From Microbacteriaceae bacterium VKM Ac-2854 (GTDB taxonomy: Bacteria; Actinomycetota; Actinomycetes; Actinomycetales; Microbacteriaceae): a DNA stretch of 64,000 nt. Below the pieces are notes generated by a model. That model was not told where the DNA came from and searched no databases. It was given only the letters and a program-made list of their open reading frames with translations. Below, piece by piece: positions 52,689 through 60,333 of this stretch; position 1 is the stretch's first letter; each line of letters starts with the position of its first letter. The position numbers and the translations under genes were made by a program. The stretch covers positions 209,901 to 273,900 of the forward strand of contig JABMLH010000007.1 in NCBI GenBank assembly GCA_013205085.1, written 5' to 3'.

Positions 52689-53792
52689 GTGGCCGACAAG
52701 GAGAAGGCGCCGAAGACGAAGAAGCACGTGGTCGTGATCGGCGGGGGATACGCCGGAGTGATGGCGGCGAACCGGCTGGCGACGCAGGTGCCGGTGACGC
52801 TGGTCACGGCGGCGCCCCGCTTCGTCGAGCGGATCCGGCTGCACGAGGTCGTGGCCGGTGTCCGGGCGGATGCGGAGGTCGAGTACACCTCGCTGCTGCA
52901 CCCCACCGTGCGGCTGCGCGTCGGCCGGGTCGTGCACCTGGGCGAGCGGATGCTGCGGCTCGCGGACGGCGAGACGCTCGCCTTCGACCACGCGGTCTAC
53001 GCCGTCGGCAGCGCCGCGGCCGGCGGCATCACCTCGGCCGACGGCGCCGCCCGCATCCGCTCCCAACTCGACGCGTTGCCCGCCGGCGCGGGCGTCGCCG
53101 TGCTCGGCGGCGGCCTCACCGGCATCGAGACCGCGGCCGAGATCGCTCAGGCCCGCCCGCACCTCCGCGTCGAGCTGCGCACGAGCGGCGTCGTCGCGCC
53201 GCACGAGAGCGCGCGCGGGCGCGCATCCGCTCTCGCCTCGCTGCGACGGCTGGGAGTCGACGTGGTCGAGAACGTCGGCACTCCCGCGAGCGCCGACGTC
53301 GTCATCCGCTGCACCGGCTTCGCGGTGCCCGCCCTCGCCGCCGACAGCGGGCTGCCGGTCGACGCCGACGGCCGCATACGCGTGGACCCGAGCCTGCGCG
53401 TGCTCGGCAGCGACACCCTCTACGCGGCAGGCGACGCCGCCGTGATCGACGACCCCGGCTACGACTACCTGCGGATGAGCTGCGCCGCCGCCCTGCCGAT
53501 GGGTGCCCGAGCCGCGGACAGCATCCTCGCGACCCTGCGCGGCGAGGTGCCGCGGCCGCACGACGCCGGCTTCCTCGCGCGCTGCGTCAGCATCGGTCGG
53601 CGGGATGCCCTGCTGCAGTTCGTCGGTCGCGATGACCACGCAGGACGGGTGGTCCTGAACGGCCGCGCCGCCGCGCTGATGAAGGAGACGATCTGCCGGT
53701 ACACCCTGCGCTGGCTGCGCACCGAGGCGAAGCGTCCGGGCGCCTACGCGGCGCCGAAGGGGCCGGCGCGGACGAAGGAGCTGGTGGCATGA
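52689..53792 (+). CDS. FAD-dependent oxidoreductase (NDH-2-like) coupled to the sigma factor
   Basis: A 367-residue pyridine-nucleotide-disulphide-type oxidoreductase. The FAD motif is VVVIGGGYAGVMAANRL, the NAD(P) motif GVAVLGGGLTGIETAAEIA and the second FAD contact LYAAGDAAVIDD. The GTG at 52689 has GGGAGGAGG at an ideal distance, while ATG 52665 would start only three bases after the promoter -10. Its stop overlaps the sigma gene ATG (ATGA). Oxidoreductases of this type are classic partners and targets of ECF41 sigma factors. Confidence 0.87.
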   Translation: MADKEKAPKTKKHVVVIGGGYAGVMAANRLATQVPVTLVTAAPRFVERIRLHEVVAGVRADAEVEYTSLLHPTVRLRVGRVVHLGERMLRLADGETLAFDHAVYAVGSAAAGGITSADGAARIRSQLDALPAGAGVAVLGGGLTGIETAAEIAQARPHLRVELRTSGVVAPHESARGRASALASLRRLGVDVVENVGTPASADVVIRCTGFAVPALAADSGLPVDADGRIRVDPSLRVLGSDTLYAAGDAAVIDDPGYDYLRMSCAAALPMGARAADSILATLRGEVPRPHDAGFLARCVSIGRRDALLQFVGRDDHAGRVVLNGRAAALMKETICRYTLRWLRTEAKRPGAYAAPKGPARTKELVA

Positions 53793-54637
53793 ACGCCGAT
53801 GACGCGTACCGCCGGCATCGCGGCCTCGTCTTCACCATCGCCTACGACATCACCGGCTCGGTGGCGGATGCGGAGGACGTAGCGCAGGAGACCTACCTCG
53901 CCTGGCGCGACGTCACCGCGGAGGTCGCCGATCCGCGCGCCTACCTCGCGGCAACCGCGACCCGCCGGGCGCTGAACTCGCTGCGCACCGCCGCCCGCCG
54001 CCGCGAGGACTACATCGGCCCGTGGCTGCCCGATCCGCTCCCCACCGCCGAACTCGACCCCGAGGAGCGCGCCATCACCGCCGACGCGGTCTCGATGGCG
54101 CTGCTCGTGGTGCTGCAGAGTCTGAGCGAGGACGAGCGCGCCGCGTTCGTGCTGCACGAGGTGTTCGGTTTCGGCTACGGGGAAATCGCCGCGTCGCTGC
54201 AGCGGACGGAGGCGTCGGTGCGCCAGCTGGTTTCGCGCGCCCGAGCGAAGGTGCGCGAGCGTCGACCGCGCAACGAGATCGGTGCCGCCGAGCACCGAGC
54301 GGTCGTCGAGCGCTTCGCCGACGCGGCGACCTCCGGCGACGTCGCCGCTCTGATCGCCCTGATGGCGCCGGATGCGGTGCTCACGACGGACAGCGGTGGC
54401 AAGGCCTCCGCCGCGCGGCGCCCCATCCTCGGGCCCGAGAACATCGCGCGTTTTCTGCTCGGGCTGGCCGAGAAGTACCCGAACTTCGTCGGCGAGGCCG
54501 CCGAACTCAACGGCCGCGTGGCGATGCTGTTCCGCGACGCGGGCGAGGTGATCGCCACCATCCAGTTCGACACCGCCGACGGCCTGGTGACCGACCTCTT
54601 CGCCATGCGCAATCCGGACAAGCTCGCCCATCTGTGA
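53789..54637 (+). CDS. sigJ: ECF41 sigma factor (SigJ-like) with SnoaL-like C-terminus
   Basis: A 282-residue ECF sigma. Region 2 spans ~10-75 (ITGSVADAEDVAQETYLAW), a WLPDPL motif sits in the linker (residues 79-84), region 4 is ~100-155 (SEDERAAFVLHEVFGFGYGE), and a SnoaL/NTF2-like domain (~165-282) ends in NPDKL (275-279). WLPxPL and NPDKL are the ECF41 signatures; the C-terminal domain regulates the sigma in place of an anti-sigma factor. It is translationally coupled to the oxidoreductase. Confidence 0.93.
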   Translation: MNADDAYRRHRGLVFTIAYDITGSVADAEDVAQETYLAWRDVTAEVADPRAYLAATATRRALNSLRTAARRREDYIGPWLPDPLPTAELDPEERAITADAVSMALLVVLQSLSEDERAAFVLHEVFGFGYGEIAASLQRTEASVRQLVSRARAKVRERRPRNEIGAAEHRAVVERFADAATSGDVAALIALMAPDAVLTTDSGGKASAARRPILGPENIARFLLGLAEKYPNFVGEAAELNGRVAMLFRDAGEVIATIQFDTADGLVTDLFAMRNPDKLAHL

Positions 54638-54654
54638 ACGCGGCACCCCTCAGC

Positions 54655-54694
54655 GGGTTGTCGTTTCTTTGACCGGCCACAGAGACGACAACCC
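54655..54694. repeat. Inverted repeat, family A (diverged copy)
   Basis: GGGTTGTCGTTTCT (54655-54668) pairs with AGAGACGACAACCC (54681-54694) at 13 of 14 positions. The arms are shorter than in other family A copies. It lies 18 bases after the sigma factor stop. Confidence 0.7.
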
Positions 54695-54728
54695 CCTGGA
54701 GGACGCGGGACGAGCCAGACTGAACCGC

Positions 54729-55124
54729 ATGGCGATCACACAACGCACGGCTCTCATCGGCACCATCGCAGCGCTCGGGGCGATCCCCGTCGCATCGGGC
54801 GGCATCGGGATGATCGCGGGGCCGGAGGGTGCACCCGGGGGCGGCCCGACCACGGCGAGCGTCGACAGCGAATACCGCTTCGTCAACGTCTTCTGGGCCG
54901 CGGCCGGCGTCATCCTCTGGTGGTCGTTGCGGAAGCCGGAGGAACGCGCCGGGGTCACCCGGCTGCTGCTCGGCCTCGCCGCGGCGGGAGGCCTGCCGCG
55001 GCTGCTCTCGATCGCGCGGAAGGGATTGCCGCATCCGGTCTTCCGCGCGGTGACCGTGCTCGAGCTGCTCGTGGTGCCGATCGTCCTGATCTGGCACCTG
55101 CGAACGCTTCGACGCGGGGTCTGA
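54729..55124 (+). CDS. DUF4345-like small membrane protein
   Basis: A 131-residue protein with four hydrophobic segments (about residues 8-28, 50-68, 78-95 and 108-128). The arrangement VDSEYRFVNVFWAAAGVILWW, with a charged residue pair before helix 2, resembles DUF4345. ATG 54729 was chosen because upstream in-frame sequence is the family A repeat. Function unknown. Confidence 0.75.
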   Translation: MAITQRTALIGTIAALGAIPVASGGIGMIAGPEGAPGGGPTTASVDSEYRFVNVFWAAAGVILWWSLRKPEERAGVTRLLLGLAAAGGLPRLLSIARKGLPHPVFRAVTVLELLVVPIVLIWHLRTLRRGV

Positions 55125-55145
55125 CGCCGGGTCTGGCGCCCACCC

Positions 55146-55267
55146 TGTACGGAACGAAGGATGGCGCCGCGCGCCACCCCGCGGCGCCGCGCCGAGATCC
55201 GCGGAATCACGCGGATCTCGGACTGGCCGATCATGGTGCCGATCCGCGCCGTCCTTCGTTTCGTACA
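55146..55267. repeat. Nested 122-base inverted repeat
   Basis: Outer arms of 22 bases, starting TGTACGGAACGAAGGATGGC (55146-55167) with partner at 55246-55267, pair at 20 positions. Inside is a perfect 11-bp hairpin CCGAGATCCGC / GCGGATCTCGG (55192-55202 with 55211-55221). It fills the gap between the DUF4345 gene and purQ. Confidence 0.8.
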
Positions 55268-55296
55268 CGAGCCGGCCGAGACCGTCCCGGAAACGA

Positions 55297-55337
55297 CGTT
55301 CGGCCCGCCGGAATCAGGGGTTCCGACGGGCCGAACG
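55297..55337 (-). terminator. Terminator of the purS-purQ unit
   Basis: Arms of 17 bases (CGTTCGGCCCGCCGGAA and partner, 55297-55313 with 55321-55337) pair at 16 positions around a 7-base loop, 9 bases after the purQ stop. Confidence 0.75.
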
Positions 55338-55346
55338 CGGTGAGAA

Positions 55347-56045
55347 CTACGCGGAGGCGACCAGCGCGCTCACCGCGGAGGTGAAGAAGGGCAGACCGTC
55401 CACACCCGAGCGCATCGCGTCCGCGGTATCGGGGCCGAAGCCCGCCTCGATCGCGTGCTCGGGGTGCGGCATCAGACCCACTACGTTGCCGCGGGCGTTG
55501 GTGATGCCGGCGATGTCGTTCATGGAGCCGTTCGGGTTCACGTCGAGGTAGCGGAAGACCACGCGGCCCTCGCCCTCCAGCTCCGCCAGCGTCTCGGCCG
55601 AGGCGATGAATCCGCCCTCGCCGTTCTTCAGCGGGATGGTGATCTCCTGGCCGGCGGCGAAGTCGGAGCTCCACACGGTCGACACGTTCTCGACCCGGAG
55701 CTTCTGGTCGCGGCAGATGAAGGAGCCGTGGTCGTTGCGGATCAGTCCACCCGGCAGCAGATGCGCCTCGGTCAGCATCTGGAAGCCGTTGCAAATTCCC
55801 AGGACGGGCAGCCCGGCGTTCGCGGCCGCGATGACCTCGGTCATGATCGGCGAATGCGAGGCGATCGCGCCGCAGCGCAGGTAGTCCCCGTAGGAGAATC
55901 CGCCCGGCAGGATGACGGCGTCGACGCCCTGCAGGTCGTGGTCGCCGTGCCAGAGTGCGACCGGCTCGGCGCCGGCGAAGCGCACCGCGCGCTGAGCGTC
56001 GCGGTCGTCCAGCGAGCCGGGGAACGTGACGACGCCGATCTTCAC
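55347..56045 (-). CDS. purQ: Phosphoribosylformylglycinamidine synthase subunit PurQ
   Basis: A 232-residue class I glutamine amidotransferase. The nucleophile is Cys85 in [11 protein letters not shown] and the His-x-Glu pair is in [25 protein letters not shown] is the PurQ-type N-terminus. It feeds ammonia from glutamine to PurL. The ATG follows the purS stop directly, so both are coupled. Confidence 0.95.
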   Translation of the reverse strand: MKIGVVTFPGSLDDRDAQRAVRFAGAEPVALWHGDHDLQGVDAVILPGGFSYGDYLRCGAIASHSPIMTEVIAAANAGLPVLGICNGFQMLTEAHLLPGGLIRNDHGSFICRDQKLRVENVSTVWSSDFAAGQEITIPLKNGEGGFIASAETLAELEGEGRVVFRYLDVNPNGSMNDIAGITNARGNVVGLMPHPEHAIEAGFGPDTADAMRSGVDGLPFFTSAVSALVASA

Positions 56046-56312
56046 TTACGCCTCCGAGGGGTAGTGGATGCCGACGACGTCCTCGATGACGCCGTTCGAG
56101 AGCATGTCGGCCGCGATCTGCTCGACGGTGCTGCGGACCTCGTCGGTCACGGTGTCGACGGTGATCTCGAAGCGCTTGCCGATGCGGACGCCCGAGATCT
56201 CGGAGTGGCCCAGACGCGAGAGGGCGCCGGCGACGGCCTTCCCCTGCGGGTCGAGCAGTTCGGCCTTGGGCATGACTTCAACGACGATCGTGGGCACCGA
56301 TGTTCTCCGCAT
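56046..56312 (-). CDS. purS: Phosphoribosylformylglycinamidine synthase subunit PurS
   Basis: An 88-residue PurS: VPTIVVEVMPKAELLDPQGK, SEISGVRIGKRFEI and AADMLSNGVIEDV. It is slightly longer at the N-terminus than the ~80-residue norm; an internal start is possible. PurS dimers bridge PurQ and PurL. Confidence 0.92.
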   Translation of the reverse strand: MRRTSVPTIVVEVMPKAELLDPQGKAVAGALSRLGHSEISGVRIGKRFEITVDTVTDEVRSTVEQIAADMLSNGVIEDVVGIHYPSEA

Positions 56313-56349
56313 TGCAGGTGGGGGATGTGGCCGATCGGCCGCCTCGATC

Positions 56350-57564
56350 CTACCGCGATCGGCGCGGCCGGGGGCTGGTCGAGCGCGCGGTCGGGTCGTG
56401 ATCGCGCATTCGCGCCGAGACCGCGGCGCCCACCTGCTTCGACAGCCGATGGGCCGGCGCCTCGACGAATCGCTCGAACAGGACCGCCAGCAGGATCGAT
56501 ACGGGCAGAGCCACGGCGATCGCCCGGAGCCAGTGCTCGCTGCCGATCAGGCGGCCGCTCGCGAGCACGATCGGGACGTGAACCAGATAGAGGCTGAACG
56601 AGATCCGGCCGAGCCACTGGAAGAAGCGCGTCTCGAGCAGGGCACGCAGCGGCGCCCAGAGCAACGCGCCCAGCACGATCACCGCAGAACACAGCGGGAT
56701 GAGGGCCTCGGCGCAGTGGTACCACCCCTCTTGCGTGAGTGTCGCCCCGTACACCCAGCCGTCGGCGGCCATCCCCGCGCAGGCTGCGACCAGGATGAGC
56801 GACCACGCGAGGGGGCCTAGTCGGCGCTGCGTGAACGCCCGGATCGAGGGCAGGTTGCCGACGATCAGAGCGCCGAGCGCGAACGGCGCCAGGTAGCGCA
56901 TGGCCGGCGCATCCGTTTGATAGCCGAGCCAGGCGACGATGATGGTCCCGACGGCGGACATCGCGGCGAGACGGCCTCGGGCGACGGTGGCCAGGATGGC
57001 GAACAGCGGCAGCGCGAACGAGAACCACAGCTCCCACTCGATCGACCAGAGCGGCGAGTTCACGCGACCCTCGCCGGAGGTGACGTCGAGCGTGCGCACG
57101 AAGGAGGTCCAGCTCGGTGGCTGCGGCGACAGCGCCGCGAGCCAGCCGTTCGGCTCGTCGGCGCGCAGCGGGGCGGTCGTGACGGCGACCACGGTGGCCA
57201 GAACGACGGATGCGCCCACGGGCAGCAGAAGCCGCACGACCCGCCGCGGGTAGTAGGCCCACCAGTCGAAGCCCTGTCGCAGCGCGGGGAGCACCACCGC
57301 GATCCCGCTCAGCACGAAGAACACGATCACAAAAGCCGGTCCGGCCACGAGGACGGAGAGCGGGGTCGAAGTGGCCAGCCACGCGGCCGTGCCGAACTCT
57401 CCGGGCGGCGCGCCGCGCAGGGTGAAGTTCGCGAACGGCGTCCACAGCATCAGGCAGTGGTGCAGGACGACGGCGGCGGCGGCGAGCCCGCGCAGACCGT
57501 CGAGCGAGCGCAGCCGAGGGATGGCCGCCACCTCCGTCGCGGATCCTCGACGGGATGGCGACAT
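56350..57564 (-). CDS. Acyltransferase 3 family membrane protein
   Basis: A 404-residue protein with ten membrane helices. The N-terminus LRSLDGLRGLAAAAVVLHH carries the conserved RxxDGLRG and catalytic His; SIEWELWFSFALP and RISFSLYLVHVPI follow. The family O-acetylates or acylates surface sugars and exported compounds (OafA-like). There is no C-terminal SGNH domain. The substrate is unknown and the gene is alone. Confidence 0.88.
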   Translation of the reverse strand: MSPSRRGSATEVAAIPRLRSLDGLRGLAAAAVVLHHCLMLWTPFANFTLRGAPPGEFGTAAWLATSTPLSVLVAGPAFVIVFFVLSGIAVVLPALRQGFDWWAYYPRRVVRLLLPVGASVVLATVVAVTTAPLRADEPNGWLAALSPQPPSWTSFVRTLDVTSGEGRVNSPLWSIEWELWFSFALPLFAILATVARGRLAAMSAVGTIIVAWLGYQTDAPAMRYLAPFALGALIVGNLPSIRAFTQRRLGPLAWSLILVAACAGMAADGWVYGATLTQEGWYHCAEALIPLCSAVIVLGALLWAPLRALLETRFFQWLGRISFSLYLVHVPIVLASGRLIGSEHWLRAIAVALPVSILLAVLFERFVEAPAHRLSKQVGAAVSARMRDHDPTARSTSPRPRRSR

Positions 57565-57596
57565 CCGGCCATCCTACGACCCCGCGACAGCCCGGA

Positions 57597-58466
57597 TCAG
57601 GCCGTGCGCACTCGGATCAGGTTCGCCCACGGGTCGTCGAAGCTGACGGTGCGGCCGTCGTCGCGGGTGTCGACGCCGAAGTGCGCGAGCCGTTCGCCCA
57701 AGGCGCCGAGGTCATCCGCGGTCGGTACCACGATGTCGACCTCGCCGAGCCCGAGGGCGAGCTGGCGGCGACCGGCGCCGAGCGAGTTCCAGGTGTTCAT
57801 CGCCATGTGGTGGTGGTACTTGCCGGCCGAGACGAACAGGGCCTGGGTTCCGTAACGCGTGGTGGTCTCGAAGCCGAGCCGGTCGACGTAGAACGCCTTC
57901 GCCGTCGCGACGTCGCCGACGCTGAGGTGCACGTGACCCACCGTGGCGCCGCCGAGGCGCGGGTCGGCGATGGATTCCTCGGTCAGGTTCTGCTGCAGGA
58001 AGGCGTTGGGGTCGAGGTAGAGGGTCTTCATCTCGATCTCGCCGTGGGTCCAGGACCACTCGCTGCGGTCGCGGTCCCAGTAGAGCTCGATGCCGTTGTT
58101 CTCGGGATCGTTGAAGTAGAAGGCCTTGCTGACCAGGTGGTCGGATGAGCCGGTGAATGAGCCGGGGTTGCGGCGCGCGACGCTGTAGACCGCGGCGGCG
58201 AGGGCCGCCTCCGTCTCGAACAGGATCGCGGTGTGGAACAGACCCGCGGATCCCGGGCTCGCGGCCTTCAATTCCGGCGAGTACTGCAGGATCACAACGG
58301 GCGTCGTGCCGCGCCCGAGCACCGCGACGGGTCCGTCCTGCGAGAGCACGTCGAGCGTCACGGCGTCGCGGTAGTACGCGATCATCCCGTCCAGGTCGGC
58401 GACGCGCAGCGTCACCGCGCCCATCGCGGTGTCGGCGGCCAAGATGTCGTTGCTCATGCCGCTCAT
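57597..58466 (-). CDS. VOC-family ring-cleaving dioxygenase, CatE-like
   Basis: A 289-residue protein with two VOC modules. DTAMGAVTLRVADLDGMIAYY opens module 1; AFYFNDPENNGIELYWDR and GHVHLSVGDVATAKAFY lie at the join; the second module has HHMAMNTWNSLGAGRRQ. His, His and Glu in these strands fit the Fe(II) ligands of catechol 2,3-dioxygenases. Homologous CatE proteins detoxify catechols and quinones under MarR-type control. Start may be 58466 or 58457. Confidence 0.85.
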   Translation of the reverse strand: MSGMSNDILAADTAMGAVTLRVADLDGMIAYYRDAVTLDVLSQDGPVAVLGRGTTPVVILQYSPELKAASPGSAGLFHTAILFETEAALAAAVYSVARRNPGSFTGSSDHLVSKAFYFNDPENNGIELYWDRDRSEWSWTHGEIEMKTLYLDPNAFLQQNLTEESIADPRLGGATVGHVHLSVGDVATAKAFYVDRLGFETTTRYGTQALFVSAGKYHHHMAMNTWNSLGAGRRQLALGLGEVDIVVPTADDLGALGERLAHFGVDTRDDGRTVSFDDPWANLIRVRTA

Positions 58467-58467
58467 G

Positions 58468-58497
58468 CTAAGCCCAACTTAGTTGTCCCCACAACTA
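58468..58497. promoter_or_regulatory. Overlapping palindromes before the CatE-like gene
   Basis: CTAAGCCCAACTTAG (58468-58482) and TAGTTGTCCCCACAACTA (58480-58497, perfect 7-base arms) overlap directly upstream of the start. They are probably operators for a repressor such as a MarR/HxlR protein; none is encoded next to the gene. Confidence 0.5.
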
Positions 58498-58504
58498 TCT
58501 CAAA

Positions 58505-58547
58505 CGAAAAGTTGCAGCCCTCGCCGGGTCGGGGCTGCAACTTTTCG
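58505..58547. repeat. Perfect inverted repeat, family D
   Basis: CGAAAAGTTGCAGCCC and its exact complement (58505-58520 and 58532-58547) enclose an 11-base loop. The CGAAA(A/G)GTTGCAG core is shared with 60286-60333. This copy lies between two divergent genes, so it cannot be a terminator for either. Confidence 0.8.
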
Positions 58548-58689
58548 CTGGAACAGGCATTCAAGGAACGTCCAGCAAGCGCATAAGGGGCGCATCGGAT
58601 TCGCCAAGCGTGCACACCGGGTCGGGGCGTGGAATCGGGGTCACAGCGAGCGAGGACGCGAACGCAGACGGCAATAGGAGGACCCGATC

Positions 58690-59940
58690 ATGGACGAGCA
58701 GCACAACCCCGACGGCGCGAGCGAGGGCTTCGAGCCCGGCGCCGACGACCCCTCCCAGCGCGAGGCCGCGAAGAAGGACGACCGTCGCCGTCGTCGCCGC
58801 GCCCTCATCGCCGGCGGCGCCGGTCTCGCCGTGCTGATCGGCATCGCTGCGGGCGCCACCTCCTACGCCACCGCGCAGGAGACTCCGACGACCTCCTCCA
58901 GCACCGTCCAGGGCGAGACCATCGTGCAACTGCCGAACGGATCCGCCTTCGGGCGCGGCGGCATCAGCACGTACGGCGGCTACTCGCAGCAGCAGCAGCA
59001 GACCCAGCAGCAGACCCAGCAAAGCAGCACCACGGATGCGGTCGCCGCGAGCGACGCGCAGAAGGTCGGCGTGGTCACCATCGTCTCCACCCTCGGCTAC
59101 GAGAGCGCCGCCTCCGCCGGAACCGGCATGATCCTCACCTCCGACGGCATGATCCTCACCAACAACCACGTCGTCGAAGGCGCTACCAGCATCGAAGTCA
59201 CCGTCGAGTCCACCGGCGAGACGTACACCGCCACGGTCGTCGGCACGGATGCGACCAACGACGTCGCGGTGCTGCAGCTGCAGGATGCTTCGGGGCTGAC
59301 CCCGGTGAGCTTCGACACCAGCGGAGTCACCGCGGGCGACGCGATCACCGCCGTGGGCAACGCGGAGGGCACGGGCGACCTGGTCGCCGCTTCCGGCACG
59401 GTCACCGCCACCGATCAGAGCATCACCACGCAGGCCGAGGGCAGTGCCGCGAGCGAGAGCCTCACCGGGCTGATCCAGCTCGATGCCGACATCGTCTCGG
59501 GCGACTCGGGCGGCCCGCTCTTCAACGCGAGCGGTCAGGTCGTCGGCATCAACACCGCTGCGTCCAGCGGCAGCGCCGACATCACCGGCTTCGCCATCCC
59601 GATCGCGACCGCGCTCGACATCGTCGCCCAGATCGAGGCCGGCGCCGATACCGCCACCATCGAGATCGGCTACCCCGCCTTCCTCGGCATCGGCCTCTCC
59701 AGCGCCACCGGGGCCGCGACGATCGCGGGCGTCTACGAGAACACCCCGGCCGCCGAGGCGGGTCTCGCCGCCGGCGACACCATCACCTCGGTGAACGGCA
59801 CCGCGATCACCACGGGCAGCGCCCTGTCCGAACTGCTCGGCTCCATGGAACCCGGCGAGCAGGTCACCCTCACCTGGACGACGGCCGCCGGCACCACCGC
59901 CTCCGCCACCGTCACCCTCGCCGCCGGCCCCGCCGCCTAG
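58690..59940 (+). CDS. HtrA/DegP-like serine protease with PDZ domain
   Basis: A 416-residue S1C protease. Order: cytoplasmic acidic tail, basic stretch DDRRRRRRA, one membrane helix (~38-62), a Gln-rich linker (SQQQQQTQQQTQQSS), the protease with His160 (LTNNHVV), Asp191 (NDVAVLQL) and Ser273 (SGDSGGPLF), and a C-terminal PDZ domain (~320-410, AAEAGLAAGDTITSVNG). TAGGAGGACC precedes the ATG. It handles misfolded exported proteins outside the membrane. Confidence 0.92.
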   Translation: MDEQHNPDGASEGFEPGADDPSQREAAKKDDRRRRRRALIAGGAGLAVLIGIAAGATSYATAQETPTTSSSTVQGETIVQLPNGSAFGRGGISTYGGYSQQQQQTQQQTQQSSTTDAVAASDAQKVGVVTIVSTLGYESAASAGTGMILTSDGMILTNNHVVEGATSIEVTVESTGETYTATVVGTDATNDVAVLQLQDASGLTPVSFDTSGVTAGDAITAVGNAEGTGDLVAASGTVTATDQSITTQAEGSAASESLTGLIQLDADIVSGDSGGPLFNASGQVVGINTAASSGSADITGFAIPIATALDIVAQIEAGADTATIEIGYPAFLGIGLSSATGAATIAGVYENTPAAEAGLAAGDTITSVNGTAITTGSALSELLGSMEPGEQVTLTWTTAAGTTASATVTLAAGPAA

Positions 59941-60285
59941 GCCGCCCTCTCCCGGCGCCCGATTCCCCGTAGGCGCCTCCCGGGCAGTCGCCCGGCCCGT
60001 CGCCCACCCCCCGCGACGGAGCCGGCGGCGGCCCGTTCACGCCCGGTGCCGTTCACCAATGAAGCCCGCGTGCAGTTCCACGGTCGTGTAACGGGCCGGG
60101 CCTTCGCCCAGCTTCATTCCCGATCGCTCCCTCGCAGCAAATGACGATGAATGGGGTCCAGCGCCTCCGGAACGACGCCTTGAACCGCCCTCACGGTCAT
60201 GTGCTGCGGGTCACGACGCCCCCGAGCCGTGCCGCGGCACTCCCGCACCCTCGTGCGCCCCGCCCCCGGTCGCCCCTCCGCCCCG
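59941..60285. other. Intergenic stretch, HtrA to MMPL
   Basis: About 350 bases between converging genes. A 26-codon minus-strand frame starting ATG at 60117 after GAGGGAGCG exists but has no homology I can name. No convincing terminator with T-tract was found apart from the family D repeat at its end. Confidence 0.4.
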
Positions 60286-60333
60286 TGGCGAAAGGTTGCA
60301 GGTCAACGCGCGTCGGCCTGCAACCTTTCGCCA
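60286..60333. repeat. Perfect inverted repeat, family D, overlapping the MMPL stop
   Basis: TGGCGAAAGGTTGCAGG (60286-60302) and its exact complement (60317-60333) form a 17-bp stem with a 14-base loop. The MMPL stop codon (60303-60305) lies at the base of the loop, so the last codons of that gene are part of the repeat. Confidence 0.8.

Noticed and set aside
60037..60117. 26-codon minus-strand frame after GAGGGAGCG
   Set aside because: No recognisable homology, too short to judge coding bias, and it lies alone between converging genes.
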